A stretch of 5,654 nt of DNA. Source: Campylobacterota bacterium (GTDB taxonomy: Bacteria; Campylobacterota; Campylobacteria; Campylobacterales; Sulfurovaceae). Shown here in pieces: positions 1 to 4,898 of the stretch. The number at the start of each line of letters is the position of its first letter. The first letter of the stretch is position 1. The stretch covers positions 1-5,654 of the forward strand of contig QMKU01000104.1 of the NCBI GenBank assembly GCA_003646525.1, given 5' to 3'. The position numbers and the translations under genes are program-made. The notes beneath the pieces were generated by a model, which worked only from the letters and a program-made list of their open reading frames with translations, did no database searches and was not told the DNA's origin.

Positions 1-38
1 CCACAAGGGCATACTCCTACAAGTTTTATTCAAAAAAG

Positions 39-93
39 CTTATTTCATTGGCATTGCCATCTTGGTGGGGGCATATACGATAGCTATAATGCC
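39..93. repeat. Degenerate REP-like unit with small hairpin
   Basis: Positions 39-57 recur exactly, in inverted orientation, at 5373-5391 (19 bp). The GGCATTG core (50-56) is followed by CCATCTTGGTGGG, which matches the right half of the better-preserved hairpin at 160-188. Positions 70-93 form an imperfect hairpin (GGCAT pairing with ATGCC, with ATA/TAT inside). I read this as a decayed member of the palindromic repeat family seen through the window. No gene is visible in positions 1-406. Confidence 0.5.
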
Positions 94-105
94 ATTCAAT
101 CATTG

Positions 106-145
106 ATGACGCTGTATGCGTGACGACGGAGACCGTCGTCACGAG
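106..145. repeat. 40-bp direct repeat, copy 1, containing an 11-bp hairpin
   Basis: This 40-bp sequence is identical to 4899-4938 in the same orientation, and the bases flanking the two copies differ. Inside it CGTGACGACGG and CCGTCGTCACG form a perfect 11-bp stem around the loop AGA. The 5' part (ATGACGCTGTATG) is not part of the stem but is conserved in both copies. The GC-rich stem contrasts with the AT-rich surroundings. It resembles REP-type dispersed palindromes rather than a gene or a terminator, since no T-run follows it. Confidence 0.8.
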
Positions 146-159
146 GGGATCACACTTTT

Positions 160-188
160 CTCTCGTTCCCACCATCTTGGTGGGAATG
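160..188. repeat. REP-like hairpin repeat
   Basis: TTCCCACCA (166-174) and TGGTGGGAA (178-186) form a perfect 9-bp stem with a TCT loop. The outer flanks are CTCTCG on the left and TG on the right. Read on the other strand it is CATTCCCACC...GGTGGGAACGAGAG, a typical layout for dispersed palindromic elements. The left part recurs in degraded form at 1931-1952 between hicB and dnaX. No T-run follows, so a terminator role is not supported. Confidence 0.65.
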
Positions 189-220
189 TGTATGGGGTGT
201 ATCTCAATGTCAAGTATGAA

Positions 221-247
221 TTCCCACGCAGGAGCGATGGGAACTAG
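221..247. repeat. REP-like hairpin repeat, second stem variant
   Basis: TTCCCA/TGGGAA and CGC/GCG pair around AGGA with one unpaired A, giving a hairpin over 221-243. Positions 227-247 are repeated exactly but inverted at 5353-5373 (21 bp). It shares the TTCCCA...TGGGAAC frame with the hairpin at 160-188 but has a different inner stem. Confidence 0.6.
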
Positions 248-287
248 AAATCACTCAAACACATCACCAACTCAAGTAAAAACAAGC

Positions 288-293
288 TATAAT
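288..293 (+). promoter_or_regulatory. Possible -10 box for the small ORF at 407
   Basis: A perfect TATAAT lies 114 bases before the small ORF. No good -35 box is present, which is usual for Campylobacterota sigma-70 promoters. If used, transcription would start near position 300, at the CCCTTT segment that can pair with the ribosome binding site. This is inference from one short motif. Confidence 0.3.
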
Positions 294-301
294 TCACCGT
301 G

Positions 302-402
302 CCCTTTAGCTAAAAGGGGTAGTGTTCTTTTTTTCTTTTGAGTGGGTGGGTTTGAAGCTATGATGCTTTTTAGCATAGGCAGGGTTATCTCAGCTGAAAG
401 GG
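302..402 (+). promoter_or_regulatory. Putative leader with ribosome-binding-site sequestering pairing
   Basis: CCCTTTAGC (302-310) can pair with GCTGAAAGGG (393-402), which contains the AAAGGG ribosome binding site of the small ORF at 407; one base would be bulged. The same CCCTTT can instead pair locally with AAAGGG at 313-318, so two exclusive folds are possible. The pairing is seen in the sequence; a regulatory role is inferred. Homopurine/homopyrimidine pairing can arise by chance. Confidence 0.25.
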
Positions 403-406
403 TACG

Positions 407-520
407 ATGATGGAAACATTGTTTTCAGTACTGGCTTTGATTCTTGGAGTAGCAAAGGTCACTATTATGTGGCTAAGTTATAAAGAGAGTAAAAGGTCAA
501 AGAACACAGACAAAGACTAA
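407..520 (+). CDS. Possible small single-span membrane peptide (37 codons)
   Basis: I do not recognise a named family. The ORF begins with two consecutive ATG codons (407 and 410) after AAAGGG at 397-402; spacing is 4 or 7 bases, so the second ATG may be the true start. The peptide has an acidic N-terminal residue, a hydrophobic stretch over about residues 5-24 (LFSVLALILGVAKVTIMWLS) and a strongly charged tail (YKESKRSKNTDKD). That layout fits a one-pass inner-membrane peptide and is reminiscent of type I toxins and holin-like toxins, but many harmless small membrane proteins look the same. It stands alone on its strand with repeats upstream and a hairpin 16 bases downstream. The ORF is short enough to be accidental; the ribosome binding site and clean hydrophobic segment are the arguments for it. 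Confidence 0.4.
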   Translation: MMETLFSVLALILGVAKVTIMWLSYKESKRSKNTDKD

Positions 521-536
521 GGTCTAGTCTCACAAG

Positions 537-563
537 ATGATAGGAACATTCCCTTCCTGTCAT
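537..563. other. Hairpin downstream of the small ORF
   Basis: ATGATAGGAA (537-546) and TTCCTGTCAT (554-563) form a 10-bp stem with one G-U pair and a 7-base loop. It lies 16 bases after the stop of the small ORF at 407-520. There is no run of T after it on either strand, so it could be an RNA 3'-end structure, a weak terminator, or another dispersed palindrome. Apart from this hairpin I see nothing in 521-632. Confidence 0.45.
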
Positions 564-632
564 TTCTGTGTACCCTTTCCATAATTGTACAACAAAAAGA
601 TTAAATAAAAGTAAAAATAAAAGCGTGAATCT

Positions 633-654
633 AAAAAAGAGAAGATTTCCTTCT
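633..654 (-). terminator. Probable intrinsic terminator of the DUF4160/DUF2442 unit
   Basis: On the minus strand AGAAG and CTTCT (640-654) pair around GAAAT, extendable by a G-U pair, followed directly by C and six T (633-638). It starts 9 bases after the stop of the DUF2442 gene. The stem is short and AT-rich, so efficiency is uncertain. Confidence 0.5.
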
Positions 655-662
655 TTGCTGTA

Positions 663-905
663 TTAAGCCACTTTTGTAAGTGAAGCCTCTAGCATACTCT
701 CTATATTTAAGTGATAGTCTATAGACTCCCACTCGATACCAGTATTGAGACAGATTAACTTATACTCTTTTAGTTCTGAAAGTGTAGCTTTTTTCAATGG
801 TTCGTACCAATCAATAGGTGTGGAGATAATCCTATCATCTTCTAGTTTGACATGAAGATACTCATCATCAAAATGAACTTCTTTACCTTTAACTAAACCA
901 TTCAT
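663..905 (-). CDS. DUF2442 family protein
   Basis: The 80-residue protein matches the layout of the DUF2442 family: an N-terminal strand pair (KGKEVHFDDEYLHVKLEDDR), then I-S-T-P-I-x-W-Y followed by a helix (LKKATLSELKEY) and a C-terminal GIEWESIDYHLNIESML, close to the family's usual ending of G-I-x-W-x-x-L-D-x-D-I-x-x-x-x-L. The molecular function is unknown. These genes very often follow DUF4160 genes, and such pairs have been suspected of being toxin-antitoxin-like. I chose the ATG at 905-903 because AAAGGA ends 6 bases before it and conserved sequence starts soon after. An upstream ATG at 938 would add 11 residues that merely read through the DUF4160 gene in another frame. The chosen start overlaps the DUF4160 reading frame by 17 bases, implying translational coupling in the intact ancestor. 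A terminator follows. The gene appears intact although its partner is broken. Confidence 0.75.
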   Translation of the reverse strand: MNGLVKGKEVHFDDEYLHVKLEDDRIISTPIDWYEPLKKATLSELKEYKLICLNTGIEWESIDYHLNIESMLEASLTKVA

Positions 906-1115
906 CCCAAATCCTTTCAAACTCATCTCTATTTTCATCTACAATTTTAAGTGCAATTTTAAATCTTTTGGTTTTAGATAGTTTTAAACTATTTTTAAAT
1001 TTTTTAACTCAACTTTTGCAAAGCCATCACTCTTCATAATATGAATATGTTTAGGCTCATGTTCATTCGCGTAAAAGAAAAATTTAAAACCATTTTGATT
1101 TAATAATGTTGGCAA
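889..1115 (-). pseudogene. Disrupted DUF4160 gene
   Basis: From a TTG at 1115 the frame reads LPTLLNQNGFKFFFYANE followed by HEPKHIHIMKSDGFAKVE, the hallmark N-terminus of DUF4160 (P-T-x-L-x-x-x-G-F-x-F-x-F-Y-x-N-E-H-x-P-x-H-I-H). An in-frame TAA at codon 44 (986-984) interrupts it; the same frame resumes with NYLKPKDLK. A one-base deletion in the A-run near 955-962 then requires a frame change to read IALKIVDENRDEFERIWDEWFS and a stop at 891-889, the expected family C-terminus. Total length with one base restored equals 75 codons plus stop, normal for the family. AAAGGA (1128-1123) lies 7 bases before the TTG, so the start signals survive. The two lesions argue for real decay rather than a single read error. 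The function of intact DUF4160 proteins is unknown; the conserved H-x-P-x-H-I-H region suggests a metal or catalytic site, which is an inference. Confidence 0.75.
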
Positions 1116-1128
1116 TACAAAATCCTTT

Positions 1129-1150
1129 CATAGCTATGGGAACTATTATA
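1129..1150 (-). promoter_or_regulatory. Promoter -10 and palindrome before DUF4160/DUF2442
   Basis: On the minus strand a perfect TATAAT occupies 1150-1145, putting the predicted start of transcription near 1138 and leaving a leader of about 23 bases. No convincing -35 is present. A perfect 10-bp palindrome CATAGCTATG covers 1129-1138, between the -10 box and the AAAGGA ribosome binding site, where a bound repressor would block transcription. The operator idea is inference. Confidence 0.45.
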
Positions 1151-1209
1151 CTATTTTAATTTTAAACCAGAACAAACATAATCCATCAGAAGTTGGACTT
1201 TAGTTCTAC

Positions 1210-1251
1210 ATTTTACTCGTTCAACAGCTCCAGCTGTTGAACGAGTAAAAT
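1210..1251. repeat. 42-bp perfect palindrome with 20-bp arms
   Basis: ATTTTACTCGTTCAACAGCT (1210-1229) and its exact reverse complement (1232-1251) are separated by CC. The core CTCGTTC...GAACGAG shares its ends with the REP-like hairpin at 160-188 (CTCGTTC...), while the inner stem AACAGCT/AGCTGTT differs. It lies between the divergent DUF4160 and hicA promoters. Although it would form a very stable hairpin, no T-run lies outside the stem, so it is not a classical terminator. Confidence 0.75.
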
Positions 1252-1276
1252 CCTGCATCATATTGGTAGTTTTGTT

Positions 1277-1335
1277 CTTATGGGATTCCTGATTATGTTA
1301 ACATAAGCATAAGCATAAGTTTTTTAATCTATAAT
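1277..1335 (+). promoter_or_regulatory. hicA promoter and probable HicB operator array
   Basis: TATAAT at 1330-1335 is the -10 box, only 6 bases before the hicA ATG at 1342. Upstream lie three head-to-tail CATAAG hexamers (1302-1319), a perfect 14-bp palindrome TTATGTTAACATAA (1293-1306) that includes the first of them, and one inverted half-site CTTATG (1277-1282). Repeated short half-sites in both orientations are what ribbon-helix-helix repressors bind, and HicB here ends in such a domain. The repeats cover the place of a -35 box, so bound HicB-HicA would exclude polymerase. Binding itself is inference. Confidence 0.6.
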
Positions 1336-1341
1336 AAATTT

Positions 1342-1527
1342 ATGAATGCAAAAGAGATAATCAGACTACTGCAACAGAATGGTTTCAAACAGCTAAGACA
1401 AAAAGGTAGCCATATTAGATTGACCAATGGCACCAAATATACAACAGTTGCTGTGCATGGTAAATCAGATATCCCTATAGGTACAGTCAAAAAAATAGAA
1501 AAAGATACAGGAGTCAAATTGTTATGA
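1342..1527 (+). CDS. hicA: HicA toxin, mRNA interferase
   Basis: HicA toxins are small double-stranded-RNA-binding-fold proteins that cleave mRNA and stop growth when free of HicB. The 61-residue protein has the standard family layout: N-terminal helix NAKEIIRLLQQNGF, then QLRQKGSHIRLTNG carrying the GSH motif with the catalytic His24, then TTVAVHGKSDIPIGTVKKIEKDTGV. The length is typical. The ATG at 1342 gives the usual N-terminus. No ribosome binding site fits between the -10 box at 1330-1335 and the start, so the transcript is probably leaderless. The stop overlaps the hicB start in ATGA (1524-1527), so the two genes form one operon. No defect is visible, and the catalytic residue is present. 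Confidence 0.93.
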   Translation: MNAKEIIRLLQQNGFKQLRQKGSHIRLTNGTKYTTVAVHGKSDIPIGTVKKIEKDTGVKLL

Positions 1528-1919
1528 AATATATAGCTTTTTTATATCAAGATGAAGATGCCAAGGATAGTGCTTATAATGTCATCATCCCCGATGTAGA
1601 TGGTGCATATAGTTATGGTGATGACTTTATACATGCGGTGGATATGGCTAAAGAGGTTTTAGAGTTTGCATTGGAGGAATACAGTAAGCATCCGGTGGCT
1701 CATAAGTTGGATTATTTTACAAAAGATAGATTGGCCAAATTAGATATTCCTGCTACGGCTATACCACAAGTAATAGAGTACACTCCACTGCTCAAAAAAA
1801 GAGTCACTGTAAATTTCAATATTGATAGTTTAAAGATCATCGATAGCTATGTCAAATCTCATCATCTCACAAGGTCATCTTTTTTGGAAGAATCTGCACT
1901 TAAAGTAGTTACTTCCTGA
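1524..1919 (+). CDS. hicB: HicB antitoxin with ribbon-helix-helix C-terminus
   Basis: HicB neutralises HicA by covering its active site and represses the operon. Residues 1-70 form the HicB-like partial RNase H fold (MKYIAFLYQDED, then YNVIIPDVDGAYSYGDDFIHAVDMAKEVLEFALEEY). This matches the family's strand followed by pDvpG...GdtleEAl...A.eaL pattern. Residues about 90-128 (KKRVTVNFNIDSLKIIDSYV, then SHHLTRSSFLEESAL) are a ribbon-helix-helix DNA-binding domain with the N-terminal strand and the S/T-R-S-x-F-L second helix. The start overlaps the hicA stop by 4 bases. An AGGAG at 1509-1513 inside hicA is 10 bases upstream, so coupling plus a weak own site is likely. The 131-residue length is normal. 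hicB converges on dnaX, with 42 bases between the stops. Confidence 0.92.
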   Translation: MKYIAFLYQDEDAKDSAYNVIIPDVDGAYSYGDDFIHAVDMAKEVLEFALEEYSKHPVAHKLDYFTKDRLAKLDIPATAIPQVIEYTPLLKKRVTVNFNIDSLKIIDSYVKSHHLTRSSFLEESALKVVTS

Positions 1920-1930
1920 CCGAGTATTCT

Positions 1931-1961
1931 CTCTCACTCCCACCATCTTGGTCAATGCCAA
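1931..1961. repeat. Half-degraded REP-like unit between hicB and dnaX
   Basis: CTCTC-A-CTCCCACCATCTTGGT (1931-1952) matches the left part of the hairpin at 160-188. The right arm is lost and replaced by CAATGCCAAT, the inverted form of the GGCATTG element seen at 50-56 and 5374-5380. Only a 4-bp stem (ACCA/TGGT) with a TCT loop remains. It fills the whole gap between the convergent genes; no proper terminator is visible for either. Confidence 0.5.
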
Positions 1962-3788
1962 TCACACTTTTCGTTTGACGCGTACCTTTTTGGGATCAAA
2001 AAGATTGAGTATCTCTTTGATCATAGGTTCATCGAGAATATTGGAGGGCTCTTTCTCCTTCGCCGCTTCTGTCTCTCCTGCTTCGGGCATGATGCAACTA
2101 CTCTTCATTTCAATCTCTTCGATCATGGATGCAGAGTCCATATAGAAGTTTGCTTGAGGGATATTCTCTTTTATGGGTGGGGTGTCAACTTTTTTTTTAT
2201 CTGTCTCGTCTTGTATGGATGACTTTTGAAGTGACTCTTGAGATGCTGCTTGAGATGCTTCTTGGGGGATATTGATAATTTTGGTTTCAATACCAAAAAG
2301 ATCCTGCACAAACATTTTGATGACTGCCCAGTGAGTTCTCAGCATTTTTTTTGCATCTCCTTGGGCTTGAGATCCCCATGTCAGCGTAGCATTTTCAAAG
2401 CCTTCAAAGTAAATATTATTTTTAAAACACTCCCCTAGATCATAGTCACGGTCATAAATTCTTTCAATAAGTGTATTAAAAACTTGTTGATACTGCAACT
2501 GAAAATCATGAATACTTTGGTTTTTGCTCTGTTCGTCTTCTGTTGTTTTGATTTGAGCAGGAGGAGGGGGGATTTGTAGTGAAGGTGATTGGCTAACTGT
2601 CACTTCAGGTATTTGCTTTTTGAGAATAGGAGGAGTTTGGATCTCCTCTTTGCTACTGCTGACCACTTCAGTTTTGTCGATTGTCTCTGGAGTCTGAGTA
2701 GTGACACTATCAGGTATTTTAATGCCTTTTAGCTCTTTTTCCAATGCTTTGATCATCAGATCAATATTTTTGATCTCAAGAGCCTCCATCATCTTGAAGA
2801 GTGTGAGTGCAAGGATAAATTCTCCATCTCCTCCAAGGTTGAGTAGAGATTTGGAATCAGCCAAAATACGGAAAAAACGCTCGATGATCATAGGAGGTAT
2901 TTTGGAATTTTGAGAGAGCAATAGAGTCTTGAGAAATAGTATGAGTTCATCTATGATCATCTCCGTCTCATAGTCGGCAGCAAGTTTCACAAAAGAGAGG
3001 ATCTCGGTCTGATCTTTTTGCATGATATTATCTAGTAAGTTTTCAAGTAGATTTGGCTCGATAATGCCGAGCATACCCGTCACGGTCGCGATATTGACAT
3101 AATTTTTGGAGTAGACAATTGCTTGATCGAGAAGCGTAAGTGAATCTCTCAAGCTTCCTGCGCCACTTCTCGCAATAATTTCAAGTGCCTCTTTTTCATA
3201 TTCGACACTCTCTTTGTTGAGAATGTGTTCTAAATGCTGCAATACAAGCTTGGATGGTATTTTTTTAAAGCGAAAATGCTGGGTACGGGACAGAATCGTT
3301 GCCGGTAATTTCAGTGGATCAGTTGTTGCGAGAATAAACTTGATAAATGGGGGAGGCTCTTCGAGGGTTTTGAGCAGTGCATTAAATGCCTGTGGGGTGA
3401 GCATGTGTACTTCATCAATGATGAAGATTTTGTAGCGAGCGGAACTTGGTTTGTATTTGGTGTGTTCAATGAGATCTTTGATATCATCGATTCCTCGGTT
3501 GCTTGCGGCATCCATTTCGATGATATCCATATGCCTGTTTTCATTTGCCATGATACAGTGCGTGCATTGGTCACAGGGGTGAGAGCTTTGCCCTTTTTCA
3601 CAGAGCAGTGCTTTGGCAAGGATTCTGGCAGTAGAGGTTTTCCCACTACCTCGAAGTCCCGAAAAAAGATAGGCATGAGAGAGTCTGTCACTATCAAGTG
3701 CTTGACTCAATGTTTGCGAAACAGCATCCTGTCCGATAAGATCATCGAAAGTTGAGGGGCGGTACTTTCTGGCTAAGGCTAGTGACAC
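1962..3788 (-). CDS. dnaX: DNA polymerase III subunit tau (clamp loader DnaX)
   Basis: DnaX is the ATPase that loads the sliding clamp and, as tau, links the polymerases at the replication fork. Residues 1-230 are the AAA+ module: ARKYRPSTFDDLIGQ, Walker A GLRGSGKT (44-51), zinc-site cysteines C63, C72, C75 and C78, Walker B IIDEVHML (123-130), sensor 1 ATTD (154-157), arginine-finger motif SRTQHF (167-172) and sensor 2 GSLRDSL with R214. The collar domain follows to about 350, then a proline- and charge-rich linker containing a PPPP stretch. A C-terminal domain near 420-505 (FNTLIERIYDRDYDLGECFK onward) is next, then a flexible tail ending in EPMIKEILNLFDPKK. I chose the GTG at 3788: the in-frame GTG at 3794 lies inside the AAGGAG ribosome binding site, and starting at 3788 gives MSLALARKYRP. 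Nine consecutive A in codons 531-533 form a possible shift site. 608 residues is a full-length tau. Confidence 0.95.
   Translation of the reverse strand: MSLALARKYRPSTFDDLIGQDAVSQTLSQALDSDRLSHAYLFSGLRGSGKTSTARILAKALLCEKGQSSHPCDQCTHCIMANENRHMDIIEMDAASNRGIDDIKDLIEHTKYKPSSARYKIFIIDEVHMLTPQAFNALLKTLEEPPPFIKFILATTDPLKLPATILSRTQHFRFKKIPSKLVLQHLEHILNKESVEYEKEALEIIARSGAGSLRDSLTLLDQAIVYSKNYVNIATVTGMLGIIEPNLLENLLDNIMQKDQTEILSFVKLAADYETEMIIDELILFLKTLLLSQNSKIPPMIIERFFRILADSKSLLNLGGDGEFILALTLFKMMEALEIKNIDLMIKALEKELKGIKIPDSVTTQTPETIDKTEVVSSSKEEIQTPPILKKQIPEVTVSQSPSLQIPPPPAQIKTTEDEQSKNQSIHDFQLQYQQVFNTLIERIYDRDYDLGECFKNNIYFEGFENATLTWGSQAQGDAKKMLRTHWAVIKMFVQDLFGIETKIINIPQEASQAASQESLQKSSIQDETDKKKVDTPPIKENIPQANFYMDSASMIEEIEMKSSCIMPEAGETEAAKEKEPSNILDEPMIKEILNLFDPKKVRVKRKV
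2190..2198 (-). other. A9 slippery run within dnaX
   Basis: The coding strand reads GAT followed by nine A and GTT (D530-KKK-V534), which contains the slippery heptamer A AAA AAA in the correct phase. A -1 shift, or an RNA with one extra A, reads AGT TGA and stops after one serine, giving 534 residues. An RNA lacking one A reads L-T-P-H-P and stops. No strong downstream stem-loop or upstream ribosome-binding-like sequence is visible. Known gamma-producing sites use A AAA AAG with -1 shifting in E. coli and A9 transcriptional slippage in Thermus. Confidence 0.4.
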
Positions 3789-3793
3789 GGACA

Positions 3794-3799
3794 CTCCTT
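3794..3799 (-). promoter_or_regulatory. Ribosome binding site that decides the dnaX start
   Basis: AAGGAG on the minus strand ends 5 bases before the GTG at 3788-3786. The last G of AAGGAG is the first base of the other in-frame GTG (3794-3792), so that codon cannot be the start served by this site. Confidence 0.7.
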
Positions 3800-3809
3800 G
3801 GTTTTGTCT

Positions 3810-3841
3810 AGTACCACGGTCTACTTGGTTTGAGTGGTACT
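3810..3841. other. Inverted repeat in the dnaX leader region
   Basis: AGTACCAC (3810-3817) and GTGGTACT (3834-3841) are perfect 8-bp arms around a 16-base spacer. It lies between dnaX and the promoters of the metallopeptidase. It could be an operator for either divergent gene or a hairpin in the 5' end of dnaX mRNA. The dnaX promoter itself is not obvious. Confidence 0.4.
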
Positions 3842-3870
3842 GGCAATTGTAGTCAATTTTTACTTTCGGT

Positions 3871-3912
3871 TGGTATAATTTGGCATAAAGAGCATTTGTT
3901 ATGGGTTATAAT
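3871..3912 (+). promoter_or_regulatory. Promoter elements of the metallopeptidase gene
   Basis: Two perfect TATAAT boxes occur, at 3874-3879 (preceded by TGG, making an extended -10) and at 3907-3912. Neither has a good -35 at 17 bases. The first predicts a leader of about 50 bases, the second about 19. The gene's ribosome binding site GGAG (3928-3931) lies downstream of both. I favour the extended -10. Confidence 0.5.
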
Positions 3913-3937
3913 GCTTATATTGTAAATGGAGTAGAGA

Positions 3938-4831
3938 ATGCGAAAAAATAGAAGAGAGAGTCACAATGTAGATGATAGGAGGGAAAGCTCAGGAGGAGGT
4001 GGAAGTGGTATCTCCATGGGAACAATCATCATGTTAGCACCGCTTTTGAAGCGTTTGCTCGGAAGTAAATTTGGTTGGGTCATTATCGCTGTAGGTGTTG
4101 CAGCTTATATGGGTGGATATAATCCTTTGGCACTTTTAGGTATGGGTGGATCAGCACAACGGCAACCTGTCAATAAAGCCAAAGATGAGAAAGAGGCAAA
4201 ATTCATGAAAATTGTTTTGGCTGATACAGAGGATGTTTGGCGTGATATTCTACCTCAGTACGGTTTGCGCTACACAGAGCCCACTATGGTTCTTTATCGT
4301 GGGCAGACACGAAGTGGGTGTGGTCACGCTAGTGCACAGATGGGGCCTTTTTATTGTCCTGCTGACAAAAAAGTTTATCTGGATCTAAGTTTTTTCGATG
4401 AATTAGCAAATCGACATAATGCTCCTGGTGATTTTGCTCAAGCATATGTGCTCGCACATGAGATCGGTCATCATATACAGAATATACAAGGCACTCTTGA
4501 CAAGGTACAGCGATACAAACAGAAAGTACGAAGTGAAAAAAAATCAAATGCTATGCAGGTGCGCGTAGAGCTTCAAGCAGATTGCTACTCAGGTGTCTGG
4601 GCATATCATGCACAGAAGCGATTTAATATTTTGGAACCCGGAGATATAGAAGAGGCACTCAATGCTGCTAGTTCTATCGGTGACGATGTGCTTCAGAAGA
4701 AGGCACAAGGCTATGTGAGACCTGATGGTTTCACCCATGGAAGTGCCGCGCAACGCACCGAATGGTTCAAGAGAGGATTTAAGAGCGGTGACCTCAAGAA
4801 ATGTGATACTTTTAATGTTAGGCTACCCTAA
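3938..4831 (+). CDS. ypfJ: Neutral zinc metallopeptidase, YpfJ family
   Basis: This is a 297-residue member of the zinc metallopeptidase family typified by E. coli YpfJ (Pfam Zn_peptidase, PF04228), close to the family's usual length. Order of parts: a charged, Gly-rich cytoplasmic N-terminus (RKNRRESHNVDDRR... GGGGSG), one hydrophobic segment at about 45-60 (FGWVIIAVGVAAYMGG), a linker, then the catalytic domain. The domain contains the conserved stretch CGHASAQMGPFYCPADKKVY, LAHEIGHHIQ with the HEXXH motif at 174-178 (zinc ligands H174 and H178, catalytic E175) and ELQADCYSGVWA from 211, which probably supplies the third ligand E211. The C-terminus has the typical GSAAQRTEWFKRGF. It should be a membrane-anchored protease facing the periplasm; its substrates are unknown. 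GGAG sits 6 bases before the ATG. It is transcribed divergently from dnaX and seems to be a single-gene unit. No clear terminator follows. Confidence 0.92.
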   Translation: MRKNRRESHNVDDRRESSGGGGSGISMGTIIMLAPLLKRLLGSKFGWVIIAVGVAAYMGGYNPLALLGMGGSAQRQPVNKAKDEKEAKFMKIVLADTEDVWRDILPQYGLRYTEPTMVLYRGQTRSGCGHASAQMGPFYCPADKKVYLDLSFFDELANRHNAPGDFAQAYVLAHEIGHHIQNIQGTLDKVQRYKQKVRSEKKSNAMQVRVELQADCYSGVWAYHAQKRFNILEPGDIEEALNAASSIGDDVLQKKAQGYVRPDGFTHGSAAQRTEWFKRGFKSGDLKKCDTFNVRLP

Positions 4832-4898
4832 TATCTGATAGAGATTAAGCCAAAATTTTTTTCATAGGGAAGCAAGGTAAATCATCTTTTTATCACTC

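Noticed and set aside
62..90. TTGGTG and TATAAT with exactly 17 bases between them, resembling a full promoter
   Set aside because: The TTGGTG belongs to the repeat family stem, and no gene starts within 300 bases downstream; kept only as a possibility.
302..334. CCCTTT/AAAGGG hairpin followed by a run of T, resembling a terminator
   Set aside because: The T-run begins about 10 bases after the stem, there is no gene to terminate upstream, and the stem competes with other pairings.
120..341. Open frame of 73 codons on the plus strand
   Set aside because: It consists mainly of three repeat hairpins, lacks a ribosome binding site, and its product resembles no protein.
1329..1517. Minus-strand open frame of 62 codons over hicA
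   Set aside because: It is antisense to a clearly recognised HicA gene and has no start signals of its own.
3311..3755. Long open frames on both strands within dnaX
   Set aside because: They overlap the AAA+ motifs of dnaX in other frames; the proteins show no family features.
4804..4863. AATATCT/AGAGATT mini-hairpin and T7 run after the metallopeptidase
   Set aside because: The stem has a mismatch and the T-run is 9 bases beyond it, so I cannot call it an intrinsic terminator.
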